In this document: positions 9,311-16,545 of the stretch, piece by piece
Position numbering within the stretch: position 1 is the stretch's first letter
Layout: every line of letters starts with the position of its first letter
NCBI GenBank assembly: GCA_035764525.1
Contig: DASTZB010000546.1
Span: forward strand, 1 to 21,330
Direction: 5' to 3'
Origin: VBAS01 sp035764525
GTDB lineage: Bacteria; Bacteroidota; Bacteroidia; Chitinophagales; Chitinophagaceae
Length of the DNA: 21,330 nucleotides
The notes under the pieces: model-generated
Database searches by the model: none
What the model was told of the DNA's origin: nothing
What the model saw: the letters and a program-made list of their open reading frames with translations, nothing else
Program-made: the position numbers and the translations under genes

Positions 9311-9406
9311 TTATTTATTCTTTTTCTTGTGACGATTCTTTCTCAGTCTTTTTTTACGCTTATGCGTCGCCATTTTATGGCGTTTTCTCTTTTTACCAGA
9401 AGGCAT
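9311..9406 (-). CDS. Small basic protein, mS38/bS22-like (AURKAIP1/COX24 domain), 31 aa
   Basis: A short minus-strand frame encodes a 31-residue peptide starting MPSGKKRKRHKMATHKRKKR and ending in a Lys/Asn-rich tail. It is almost entirely Lys, Arg and His, as expected for a peptide buried in rRNA. The pattern matches, from memory, the short Bacteroidota proteins annotated AURKAIP1/COX24 domain, related to mitochondrial small-subunit protein mS38 and mycobacterial bS22, which bind helix 44 of 16S rRNA near the decoding centre. A ribosomal role is inferred. It lies 37 nt after the TPR gene and about 230 nt before rng on the same strand. The region before the ATG is A/T-rich without a Shine-Dalgarno sequence, common for Bacteroidota. 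It is short enough to be missed by automatic calling. Confidence 0.82.
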   Translation of the reverse strand: MPSGKKRKRHKMATHKRKKRLRKNRHKKKNK

Positions 9407-9443
9407 ACTTCAGAATTTTTTTTAAATTAATTTATTAATAAGG

Positions 9444-10286
9444 TTATTTCTTTAATTCTTCTATTCGTTTTTCCAATGCAGTTTTCATATTCGGGTTTGG
9501 GGCCAAAGGCAAAGCATTTGAATACCATTTGATGGCGTTGGCTTTATCTGATTTCCTTTCATAAACCTCAGCCATCATTAAGATAGCTTCAAGATTCTGC
9601 GGATCGATCGCCAGAACTTTTCCAAAACGATCAATCGCTCTGTCGTATTGCCCGGAAATCAGTGATCCATGACCAAGTATCATTTGGGCAAACACATTAG
9701 TGCTATCTTTTTCAACCACTTGGCGGACTTTCAAAATACCTTCCATAGGGTTGTCGGTAATGTTTCCGAAAATATAGCAAGCACCCAATCCAACAATTGT
9801 TGAATCATTTTTATCATTAATTCTCAAAGATCTTTCGAACAGGTCTTTTGCCTGCAGGGCTTTCCATTTTTTTAGGCGATCATTTTCCTCATTCCTCAGG
9901 TTCTCTAAAAACAAATGGGCAGCAAAGGTGAGTGATTTTTCCGAATTTTCCAATCTTGCAGCTTCCGCTTCATACCAGGCATAAGGTTCAAAGATCTTTG
10001 CTGAATCTTGCCAGAAATGTGCTAATTGATGATATACATCAAGCTTTTGTTTTTTTACATCACCCCTGATTATAGATTGTTCAAGATCATTCATCCATTT
10101 TATTTGAACAGGGCTCAATGTTTCTTTTACATGAAATAAAATGGAATCAGTTGTTAACTCATTTGGAGTAATAGACTGGGTAGTCTTCGTTATTTCACTT
10201 TTGTGAGGACCTGTTCTTCCAAAAAGGAATAATCCGGCAACTATCAATATACCAATAACAATAGTGATCCACTGTGCTTTATTCAC
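9444..10286 (-). CDS. Membrane-anchored tetratricopeptide-repeat protein
   Basis: A protein of about 280 aa with one N-terminal membrane segment (about residues 8-24, ITIVIGILIVAGLFLFG), a short cytoplasmic N-terminus and a large, probably periplasmic, helical domain. Residues about 165-275 hold TPR-like repeats, clearest in GQYDRAIDRFGKVLAIDPQN and the following NAIKWYSNALPLAPN. TPR domains bind protein partners; the partner is not visible. Two adjacent starts are possible: TTG at 10289 or GTG at 10286. I chose GTG (MNKAQW) as the stronger codon; an in-frame stop lies three codons upstream of the TTG. It lies 69 nt downstream of the HU gene on the same strand and may be cotranscribed. Confidence 0.8.
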   Translation of the reverse strand: MNKAQWITIVIGILIVAGLFLFGRTGPHKSEITKTTQSITPNELTTDSILFHVKETLSPVQIKWMNDLEQSIIRGDVKKQKLDVYHQLAHFWQDSAKIFEPYAWYEAEAARLENSEKSLTFAAHLFLENLRNEENDRLKKWKALQAKDLFERSLRINDKNDSTIVGLGACYIFGNITDNPMEGILKVRQVVEKDSTNVFAQMILGHGSLISGQYDRAIDRFGKVLAIDPQNLEAILMMAEVYERKSDKANAIKWYSNALPLAPNPNMKTALEKRIEELKK

Positions 10287-10358
10287 CAATAAAATTTAGG
10301 GCTGCAAGTTAACCGAACAAGACGAGATTGTAGCTGATTAAATAGAAATTAGGCAGGA

Positions 10359-10682
10359 TCAATTATCGCTGTCTTCACCCGGGCCCTCATCTGGTTTTAC
10401 AGTTACGAGTTTTTTAACTTCTGCTACGAATTCTTTAGCTGGTTTAAATGCCGGGATATAATGTTCAGGAATATGTACAGCAATGTTCTTCTTGATATTT
10501 CTTCCAATCTTAGCAGCTCTTTTTTTTGTTATGAAACTGCCGAAGCCGCGAACATAAATATTTTCACCTCCGGCTAAAGTATCTTTCACCTCCTTGAACA
10601 TAGTTTCAAGAGTAACAAGTACATCCACTTTGGGAATACCTGTTTTTTCAGATATCTTGTTTACGAGGTCAGCTTTTCTCAT
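10359..10682 (-). CDS. HU/IHF-family DNA-binding protein
   Basis: A 107-aa histone-like nucleoid protein that bends DNA as a dimer. The N-terminal helices begin MRKADLVNKISEKTGIPKVD, followed by the ENIYVRGFGSFITKKRAAK strand region. The DNA-contacting arm, with IPAFKPAKEF after it, is the usual HU/IHF pattern; the arm proline and following hydrophobic residues look intact. A short acidic tail (about 95-107, PDEGPGEDSDN) extends beyond the roughly 90-residue core. The ATG at 10682 gives the standard N-terminus. It is divergent from mutY across 85 bp that carries a candidate promoter. Orthology to a particular HU or IHF subunit cannot be decided from sequence alone. Confidence 0.94.
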   Translation of the reverse strand: MRKADLVNKISEKTGIPKVDVLVTLETMFKEVKDTLAGGENIYVRGFGSFITKKRAAKIGRNIKKNIAVHIPEHYIPAFKPAKEFVAEVKKLVTVKPDEGPGEDSDN

Positions 10683-10721
10683 TTATTAAGATTTTAGCAG
10701 TTAATTTGCTCTAATGTAGGA

Positions 10722-10753
10722 CAAAATATGGTGATTGTCAAAGGGATAGGCAA
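10722..10753 (-). promoter_or_regulatory. Candidate promoter of the HU-like gene
   Basis: Read on the minus strand, TTG (10753-10751) is followed after 21 nt by ATATTTTG (10729-10722), close to the Bacteroidota TTG-N19..23-TAnnTTTG pattern; the first two bases of the -7 box are AT instead of TA. It predicts a leader of about 30-35 nt before the ATG. No equally good box was found for the divergent mutY. Confidence 0.4.
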
Positions 10754-10767
10754 TTTTTTTTTAACCA

Positions 10768-11841
10768 ATGACTTTTAATAAAGAACTTTTATCCAAATTT
10801 CCGGCTTTATTGCTGCAGTGGAACAGCCATAAGAATACCCGGAAAATGCCCTGGAAAGGCGAAAAAGATCCCTACAAAATATGGTTGAGTGAGATCATAC
10901 TTCAACAAACAAGAGTAGAACAAGGACTAAAGTATTATGAAAAATTTATCGCTGCTTTTCCTGATATTAATAAGCTGGCTGTTGCAAAAGATCAAAAGAT
11001 CTATAAGCTATGGGAAGGGCTTGGTTATTATTCCCGCTGTAAAAATTTGATTGAGACGGCGAGGTTCATTTCAAAAAAATTAAATCGAAAATTCCCAAAT
11101 GAATTTAAAGACATTCTTTCTTTGAAAGGAGTTGGAAATTATACTGCATCGGCCATTGCATCTTTTGCATACGATCTTCCTTATGCAGTTGTTGATGGAA
11201 ATGTCTTTCGTGTTCTGTCCAGAGTCTTTGGTATTAAAAAACCGATCGATAGTACAGAAGGAAAAAAGCTTTTTTCCCAATTGGCATTTGAATTATTGGA
11301 TAAAAAACAACCGGGTACTTACAACCAGGCATTAATGGATTTTGGCGCTGTCATTTGCAAACCACAGAATCCACATTGCAATAATTGTATTTTAAGAAAT
11401 CATTGTTTCGCTTTTGAGAATGATTGGGTAAATAAGCTCCCGGTAAAAGAGAAAAAAATTAAAATAACAACCCGTTGGTTTAATTACCTCGTGATAGAAT
11501 ACAAGGAAAAGATCTATTTAAAGAAGAGAACAGCCAATGGTATCTGGAAAAATCTTTATGAATTTGCTTTGATCGAAACTAGTAATGACGCTTCTGTGAA
11601 AAGGCTGTTAGCAAAAGCAGAAAAAGAAAAAATTCTAAAAAAAGATTCTTACAAAATCCTATCGGTTTCCCAGCTTTATTGTCAACAATTATCACATCAA
11701 AAGATCATGGGCAGGTTCATTAAACTAACACTTAAAAAGCAACTTAATATCCCAGGCTTTAAAGCAATTCCTCTAAAACAACGTCTTCGCTATGCATTTC
11801 CCCGGTTAATCAATGCATATTTTGAAAAAGGCGACTCTTAA
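10768..11841 (+). CDS. mutY: A/G-specific adenine glycosylase
   Basis: A 357-aa base-excision repair enzyme that removes adenine mispaired with 8-oxoguanine or G. Catalytic Glu42 lies in WLSEIILQQTRV (E. coli E37). The helix-hairpin-helix is LKGVGNYTASAI (119-130), with catalytic Asp143 in VVDGNVFRVLSR (E. coli D138). The [4Fe-4S] ligands C197, C204, C207 and C213 have the exact C-x6-C-x2-C-x5-C spacing. Residues about 230-350 form the C-terminal NUDIX-like domain that recognises 8-oxoG (RWFNYLVIEYKEKIYLKKR). All key residues are present. It is the first gene of the mutY-ssb-gldE-gldD series; ssb follows after 97 bp. Confidence 0.96.
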   Translation: MTFNKELLSKFPALLLQWNSHKNTRKMPWKGEKDPYKIWLSEIILQQTRVEQGLKYYEKFIAAFPDINKLAVAKDQKIYKLWEGLGYYSRCKNLIETARFISKKLNRKFPNEFKDILSLKGVGNYTASAIASFAYDLPYAVVDGNVFRVLSRVFGIKKPIDSTEGKKLFSQLAFELLDKKQPGTYNQALMDFGAVICKPQNPHCNNCILRNHCFAFENDWVNKLPVKEKKIKITTRWFNYLVIEYKEKIYLKKRTANGIWKNLYEFALIETSNDASVKRLLAKAEKEKILKKDSYKILSVSQLYCQQLSHQKIMGRFIKLTLKKQLNIPGFKAIPLKQRLRYAFPRLINAYFEKGDS

Positions 11842-11938
11842 TAGGGATATAAAAAATTTCATATTTACCGATAAAAAAAATTAATTTTAAAGAGCATTGA
11901 ACTCTATAGAGGAATTTTAATAACGAAAACTTATCACT

Positions 11939-12370
11939 ATGAGAGGCGTAAACAGGGTCATGCTCATTGGCAATCTTGGAAAAGATCCCGACGTACAGGT
12001 ATTAGAAGGAAATATCGCCGTAGCAAAATTTCCACTCGCAACAACTGAAACTTTTAAAGACCGTGGAGGTAAACTGGTATCGCAAACTGAATGGCATACT
12101 GTGGTATTATGGCGCGGACTTGCAGAACTGGCGCAAAAATATCTTCATAAAGGAAGCCTGGTTTATATTGAAGGACGCCTGCGCACCCGAAACTGGGACG
12201 ATAAAGAAGGACATCGCAAGTTCGCCACTGAAGTAGTTGGCGATAATCTTATCATGCTCGATAAAAGAACAGATGGCGGCCCACATACTGATGCAAGTCA
12301 CGGAGAAAATTTGGGTAGCCACGAAGTTCCTCCTGCTGATAGCGAAGCATCGCAGGATTTACCCTATTAA
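11939..12370 (+). CDS. ssb: Single-stranded DNA-binding protein
   Basis: A 143-aa SSB that coats single-stranded DNA and recruits repair and replication partners. Residues 1-105 form the OB-fold, starting MRGVNRVMLIGNLGKDPD and including TEWHTVVLWRGLAELAQKYL and YIEGRLRTRNWDD. A short flexible acidic tail follows. The last four residues are DLPY, where most SSB tips end in a Phe after Pro (see findings). The 97-bp gap to mutY contains a perfect 10-bp palindrome CTCTATAGAG (11902-11911) and AT-rich sequence, but no convincing -7 box. The genome may encode another SSB, so this may not be the only copy. Confidence 0.95.
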   Translation: MRGVNRVMLIGNLGKDPDVQVLEGNIAVAKFPLATTETFKDRGGKLVSQTEWHTVVLWRGLAELAQKYLHKGSLVYIEGRLRTRNWDDKEGHRKFATEVVGDNLIMLDKRTDGGPHTDASHGENLGSHEVPPADSEASQDLPY

Positions 12371-12389
12371 TTAATCTACCTGAAAACTT

Positions 12390-12397
12390 TACTTTTG
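12390..12397 (+). promoter_or_regulatory. Candidate -7 box for gldE-gldD
   Basis: TACTTTTG fits TAnnTTTG exactly and lies in the 94-bp ssb-gldE gap. It would start transcription near 12403, placing the hairpin at 12410-12431 at the very 5' end of the message. No clear -33 TTG at the expected spacing was found. Confidence 0.4.
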
Positions 12398-12409
12398 TAG
12401 CAATATCCG

Positions 12410-12431
12410 CAGGCAGGTATTTACCTGCCTG
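12410..12431 (+). repeat. Palindrome in the gldE leader
   Basis: CAGGCAGGTA and its exact complement TACCTGCCTG are separated by two bases, forming an 8-10 bp stem with a small loop. There is no T-run after it, so it is not an intrinsic terminator. It may be a transcript-stabilising hairpin, an attenuating structure or one copy of a dispersed GC-rich palindrome in an otherwise AT-rich genome. Confidence 0.6.
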
Positions 12432-12464
12432 TGTGACTATGATTAATCACCAAAAACACTTGCT

Positions 12465-13829
12465 TTGGATTATCATTCGGTTATTACATCTTTTATTGAT
12501 AATCTTCTTTTTACACTTCTTGCTGTTAAAGCCGATGGAACTATTATTCTCGGGGCTTTATTATTTGCATTAATGACACTTTCATTTTTTATTGCAGCTG
12601 GCGAAGTAGCTTTATTTTCATTGCATAGCAAAGACATTAACATGCTGAAAACAAAACAGCATTCTTCAGCAAGGCGTATTGTTGATCTTCTCGATGAGCC
12701 AAAAGAAGTTTATACTTCATTACTGATAGCAGGTACCTTTTTTAATATCTGTATTATCGTGCTTTCTAACTTTCTTATTAATGAATTATTGCATTTAGGA
12801 GATGCGTTGGTTAGGCTGGGCTCATTTGCTTATATCGCTGAATTAGTGATCAAGGTTTTTATGATCGCTTTTATTCTTGTATTTTTTTGCCGCATATTAC
12901 CAAAAGTGTGGGCTACACAAAATAACCTACGGGTTGCTTATGATTGTTCTTATGTTATCGAGGGAATTCATCTTTTGCTGGTACGCATAAGCCGCAGAAT
13001 GGTTGCCATTGCAGATGTGATTGGCAAAAAACTTGGCGCCACAAAAAGCCACACTGCCAGCCTGCAGGAGTTAGATGAAGCAATTGATATTACGACTGAT
13101 GAAGAAACATCTATTGAAGAAAAGAACATTTTAAAGGGTATTGTCAAATTTGGGAACATTTCTGTGAAACAAGTCATGCGTACCCGGCTTGATGTGAGTG
13201 GTATTGAATACAACATTTCATTGCATGATCTGTTTAAAAAAGTGGAAGAGCTTCATTACTCACGATTGCCGGTTTATAAAATAAGTCTTGATGAAGTGGT
13301 TGGCGTTCTAAATACAAAAGATCTGCAGGCGCATTTGCAACAGCCGGAAGATTTTGACTGGCATGTTTTACTGCGACAACCTTTTTTTGTTCCTGAAACT
13401 AAACTGATCGAAGATCTTCTCAAAGAATTTCAGAGTAAGCGAATTCATTTTGCCATTGTAGTTGATGAATTTGGCGGTACAAGTGGCATCGTTACAATGG
13501 AGGATATCCTTGAAGAGATCATTGGAGAAATAAAAGACGAGTTTGACGAAGAAGAAGGCAACATCAGGAAGTTAGATGAGAGCAATTTCATTTTTGAAGG
13601 TAAGACAACTATAAATGATGCGTGCAAAGCAATGAAGATCCCTCAGGATACGTTTGATCGGGTAAAAGGAGATAGTGAGTCAATGGCGGGTCTCGTATTG
13701 GAGTTGTCAGGAGAATTTCCTACAACCAGCACGGTTGTTTCTACCGGCGATTTCGAATTTACAGTGATGGAAGCTTATAAAAACAGGATCATGGAAATTA
13801 AAGTCACTATTAAACGCAATCTTGATTAA
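12465..13829 (+). CDS. gldE: Gliding motility-associated membrane protein GldE (CNNM/CBS family)
   Basis: A 454-aa inner-membrane protein of the CorC/HlyC-like CNNM family. An N-terminal DUF21 membrane domain (about residues 15-190) carries the conserved AAGEVALFSL (44-53). A CBS-domain pair follows (about 215-345; VVDEFGGTSGIVTMEDILEE is typical), then a CorC_HlyC C-terminal domain (about 355-445). In Flavobacterium johnsoniae GldE works with GldD in gliding; the assignment here rests on the family plus the adjacent gldD. The start is a TTG giving MDYHSV: the upstream in-frame stop is at 12444-12446 with no ATG or GTG between. Its stop overlaps the gldD start by one base (TAATG), implying translational coupling. 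Confidence 0.9.
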   Translation: MDYHSVITSFIDNLLFTLLAVKADGTIILGALLFALMTLSFFIAAGEVALFSLHSKDINMLKTKQHSSARRIVDLLDEPKEVYTSLLIAGTFFNICIIVLSNFLINELLHLGDALVRLGSFAYIAELVIKVFMIAFILVFFCRILPKVWATQNNLRVAYDCSYVIEGIHLLLVRISRRMVAIADVIGKKLGATKSHTASLQELDEAIDITTDEETSIEEKNILKGIVKFGNISVKQVMRTRLDVSGIEYNISLHDLFKKVEELHYSRLPVYKISLDEVVGVLNTKDLQAHLQQPEDFDWHVLLRQPFFVPETKLIEDLLKEFQSKRIHFAIVVDEFGGTSGIVTMEDILEEIIGEIKDEFDEEEGNIRKLDESNFIFEGKTTINDACKAMKIPQDTFDRVKGDSESMAGLVLELSGEFPTTSTVVSTGDFEFTVMEAYKNRIMEIKVTIKRNLD

Positions 13830-14425
13830 TGAAAACTGCTTCTTATTTTTTTCTTGCAACAATATTCTTTGTTTCAATTTTGTCCTGCAACACCAATTAT
13901 ACTGTTGATAAAAAAAGAGGATACTTTAAAATTGATTTCCCGGAAAAACAATATAAACTGTTTGACCAACCCGGTTATCCTTATTCATTTGAATATCCTG
14001 TTTATGCCAATGTAATAAAAGACACTACCTTTTTCGACAACAAACCAGAGAATGACTGGTGGCTCAATATCGACTTTCCACAATTTCATGGACGAGTTTT
14101 TGTAAGCTATAAAGAGATAGGAAAAAATAAATTTGATTCGCTGATCAGCGATGCTTTTACAATGAGCTATAAACAACATGTTCAAAAAGCGTCTTCTATA
14201 GAACCCAAACCATTTCGAACTCCGAATAATATCGATGGAATTTATTTTACACTAGAGGGGGAAACGGCAACAGCCAACCAGTTTTTCCTTACCGATTCAG
14301 TAAAACATTTCTTGAGGGGGGCATTATACTTTGATGCTACGCCAAATGAAGATTCCCTTTCCATTGTGAACGATTTTCTAAAAAAAGATCTCCAATATCT
14401 TATCAATACATTGAAGTGGAAATAG
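13829..14425 (+). CDS. gldD: Gliding motility lipoprotein GldD
   Basis: A 198-aa lipoprotein with signal peptide MKTASYFFLATIFFVSILSC; the lipobox I-L-S-C makes Cys20 the lipidated residue. Family landmarks visible here are RGYFKIDFPEKQY, YPYSFEYPVYANV, WWLNIDFPQFHGRVF and FLRGALYFDATPNEDS near the C-terminus. In F. johnsoniae GldD is needed for gliding motility and for a working type IX secretion machine. It is coupled to gldE by a one-base overlap. Presence of these genes does not prove that the organism glides, as they also occur in non-gliding Bacteroidota. Confidence 0.92.
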   Translation: MKTASYFFLATIFFVSILSCNTNYTVDKKRGYFKIDFPEKQYKLFDQPGYPYSFEYPVYANVIKDTTFFDNKPENDWWLNIDFPQFHGRVFVSYKEIGKNKFDSLISDAFTMSYKQHVQKASSIEPKPFRTPNNIDGIYFTLEGETATANQFFLTDSVKHFLRGALYFDATPNEDSLSIVNDFLKKDLQYLINTLKWK

Positions 14426-14452
14426 CCGCTCGTGCATTCATTTCCGAAAGAC

Positions 14453-14460
14453 TATTTTTG
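14453..14460 (+). promoter_or_regulatory. Candidate -7 box for the DUF3109 operon
   Basis: TATTTTTG fits TAnnTTTG and lies 14 nt before the GTG start, predicting a leader of only about 10 nt. No clear -33 partner is seen. It would drive the DUF3109, radical SAM and AlkD genes together. Confidence 0.4.
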
Positions 14461-14474
14461 CAAAAATTATTTTC

Positions 14475-15071
14475 GTGATCATAATTGACAATAAACAGAT
14501 CAGTGATGATGTCGTGGAAACGCAATTCGTCTGTGACCTTGCTAAATGTAAAGGAGGCTGTTGCGAAGACGGAGATGCAGGTGCGCCGCTTGATAATGAA
14601 GAATTGGAGATCGTTAATGAAATGTATGAAAAGATTAAGCCATATCTCACGAAGGCTTCAATAAATGAAATAGAACAAAAAGGGAAATATGTCTATCACA
14701 GGGAATTCGGGTGGGTGACGCCAACTCTCGAAAGTGATAACGAAATATGTGTATACGCCATTAGAGAAAAAAACGGAATGATAAAATGTGCTTTTGAACA
14801 AGCGTATTATGATGGAGTGATTACATGGAAAAAACCGATCAGCTGCCATTTGTATCCAATTACTGTAAAAAAAGGTAAGTATGGCAATTATGAAAAAGTG
14901 AATTATGAACCAAGGGAAAAACTCTGCGGTCCCGGTTGTGCATTGGGAGAAAAACTAAAAGTCCCTACATATGAATTTTTAAAAGAGCCATTGATAAGAA
15001 AATACGGGCAGGAGTTTTATGAAGCGTTGGAAAAAGCAGCGAAAGAGTATTATCATGCAACCACGAAATGA
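14475..15071 (+). CDS. DUF3109-family cysteine-cluster protein
   Basis: A 198-aa protein of a conserved bacterial family of unknown function. The N-terminal region holds C20, C25, C29 and C30 (DLAKCKGGCCEDGD), resembling the metal-chelating CxxCxxCC family. Further cysteines lie in EICVYAIR, IKCAFEQ, ISCHLYPI and LCGPGCALGE, so a zinc or iron-sulfur site is likely but unproven. The start is a GTG giving MIIIDN. The last base pairs overlap the next gene's ATG (ATGA at 15068-15071), so it is coupled to the radical SAM protein. There is no signal peptide; cytoplasmic. The function is not known; a role with the neighbouring repair-like genes is inference. Confidence 0.87.
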   Translation: MIIIDNKQISDDVVETQFVCDLAKCKGGCCEDGDAGAPLDNEELEIVNEMYEKIKPYLTKASINEIEQKGKYVYHREFGWVTPTLESDNEICVYAIREKNGMIKCAFEQAYYDGVITWKKPISCHLYPITVKKGKYGNYEKVNYEPREKLCGPGCALGEKLKVPTYEFLKEPLIRKYGQEFYEALEKAAKEYYHATTK

Positions 15072-15955
15072 TAGCTTATAGAGAGGTCAAATCAATTCTC
15101 AACAAACATAAAAAAAGGGATAGTTGGTTCCTTGATGATTATTCTGTCAATCCCTACGAAGGCTGCGGATTCAATTGTACTTATTGTTATGTACATGGCA
15201 GCAAATACGGAGAAAACCTTGCAGAAAAAATTGTAATCAAGAAAGATGCCGCTTCAATTCTTGATAAACAACTTGCAAATCGTGCAAGGAAAAATGAATT
15301 TGGTTTTATTGCGGTTGGATCAGCTACTGACGCCTATATGCAGTTGGAAGAAGAGATTTGTTTGACAAAAGAATTATTGCAAGTAATTCTCAAACATCGG
15401 TTCCCTGTTTTCATTTCCACAAAATCTGAATTGATAAAAAGAGATATTGATCTGTTAAAACAAATAGATGCAAATGCTATTCTGCCTGAAGATCTAAAAC
15501 AAAACCCCGGTCGCGGAGTTATCATTTCATTTTCTTTTTCTACCCTTGATGAAAAACTGGCAAAGCAAATTGAACCGGGTGCACCCTCTCCACAAAAGAG
15601 ATTAGAGACATTGAAGATCTGCAGCGATAATGGTTTTTTATGTGGCGTAAATGCCATGCCATTATTACCTTATATCTCTGATATCGAAGAAGAGATAGAA
15701 AAGGTAGCGTCAGCTGCAAAACAATATGGAGCAAACTATATTTTAATAGCCGGTCTAACACTTTTTGGAAATGATGAAAGAGACAGCAAGCAACTGGTTT
15801 TTAGGTTTCTCAGAAATAATTATCCTGATCTATTAGAAAAATATGAGAAGATGTACGGGTCGGTTTATTACTCGTCATGGCAGTATCAGCAAGAGTTGAA
15901 AAAAAGAGGCGATGCACTTTGTGAAAAATATAAAATCAAAAATACAATTCTCTGA
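15068..15955 (+). CDS. Radical SAM protein, spore-photoproduct-lyase-like (Rv2578c-type)
   Basis: A 295-aa radical S-adenosylmethionine enzyme. C33, C37 and C40 in NPYEGCGFNCTYCYVHG form the CX3CX2C motif that binds the [4Fe-4S] cluster used to cleave SAM. The later stretch SFSTLDEKLAKQIEPGAPS, with the following Arg-Leu-Glu and MPLLPYISD, is the pattern of the SPL-like radical SAM group, whose founding relative SplB repairs UV-induced spore photoproduct. Members in non-sporulating bacteria have no proven substrate. It overlaps the upstream DUF3109 gene by four bases and the downstream AlkD-like gene by one (TGATG), so all three are likely made together. The family call is strong; the reaction is unknown. 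Confidence 0.9.
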   Translation: MIAYREVKSILNKHKKRDSWFLDDYSVNPYEGCGFNCTYCYVHGSKYGENLAEKIVIKKDAASILDKQLANRARKNEFGFIAVGSATDAYMQLEEEICLTKELLQVILKHRFPVFISTKSELIKRDIDLLKQIDANAILPEDLKQNPGRGVIISFSFSTLDEKLAKQIEPGAPSPQKRLETLKICSDNGFLCGVNAMPLLPYISDIEEEIEKVASAAKQYGANYILIAGLTLFGNDERDSKQLVFRFLRNNYPDLLEKYEKMYGSVYYSSWQYQQELKKRGDALCEKYKIKNTIL

Positions 15956-16524
15956 TGTCAGCATTATTCAAACAAATTCAAAAAGAGTTACAGGAATATT
16001 CAACACCTGCAGCAAAAGCGGCAGCTTTGAAATTTGTTCCCAATGCAGAAAAGGTTTATGGCATCAGAACACCGGTGTTGAATCTGCTGGCAAAAAAATA
16101 TAAAAAAGGCGGGTTCGATTTGGTAGCAGAGTTGTGGAGATCAGGAGCATTTGAAGAAAAAATGCTTGCTGCAAAAATACTCAATGTAATTTGTAAAAAA
16201 GATCCTTTGTTTTCTTTAAAATTAGTTACAGGCTTTTCAAAAGATATTTCCGATTGGGCTGTATGTGATACGCTGGGAATGCAAAGCCTGAAACCTGTCG
16301 CCGAGAAAATTCAGACAGAGATTTTTGATCTATCAGCAAAATTGATAAAATCAAAAAACCTGTGGGAAAGGCGGCTATCGTTAGTGATCATAGAAGTATT
16401 CACAAAAGACAAATCACTACATCCAGAAATAGTAAAAAGAGTAAAGATGCTCGAGAATGATGACGAGTATTATGTGAAGAAGGCGGTGGTATGGATAAAA
16501 AGGAATTTTGAAAAAGGAAGATAA
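15955..16524 (+). CDS. AlkD-type DNA alkylation repair glycosylase
   Basis: A 189-aa HEAT-like-repeat protein of the AlkC/AlkD superfamily, which excises positively charged alkylated bases such as 3- or 7-methylpurines. Alignment by eye with Bacillus cereus AlkD gives W101 and D105 in SDWAVCD (W109, D113) and R140 in LWERRLSLV (R148, same 35-residue spacing from the Asp). W180 near the C-terminus is close to W187. The catalytic set therefore appears intact. At 189 aa it is shorter than the roughly 235-residue AlkD, but the core is complete. The start codon overlaps the radical SAM stop. It could instead be a divergent HEAT-repeat relative, but the residue matches favour a working enzyme. Confidence 0.9.
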   Translation: MSALFKQIQKELQEYSTPAAKAAALKFVPNAEKVYGIRTPVLNLLAKKYKKGGFDLVAELWRSGAFEEKMLAAKILNVICKKDPLFSLKLVTGFSKDISDWAVCDTLGMQSLKPVAEKIQTEIFDLSAKLIKSKNLWERRLSLVIIEVFTKDKSLHPEIVKRVKMLENDDEYYVKKAVVWIKRNFEKGR

Positions 16525-16540
16525 ACTCAGTTTATATTTG
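16508..16540 (+). promoter_or_regulatory. Candidate lutB promoter
   Basis: TTG (16508-16510), a 22-nt spacer, then TATATTTG (16533-16540) fits the Bacteroidota TTG/TAnnTTTG pattern. The -7 box ends five bases before the lutB ATG, so transcription would begin at or next to the start codon. The -33 element lies inside the last codons of the alkD-like gene. Confidence 0.55.
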
Positions 16541-16545
16541 TAAAC

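Noticed and set aside
9163..9438. A 91-codon plus-strand reading frame opposite the small basic peptide
   Set aside because: Its translation has no family resemblance and low complexity; the minus-strand 31-codon frame has a clear, highly biased ribosomal-type composition.
11902..11911. CTCTATAGAG palindrome upstream of ssb as an operator
   Set aside because: A single 10-bp palindrome in AT-rich DNA, with no second copy and no known regulator match.
12439..12573. The 44-codon ATG frame overlapping the gldE start, as a real gene
   Set aside because: Its hydrophobic translation follows from sharing DNA with a membrane helix; kept only as a regulatory possibility in findings.
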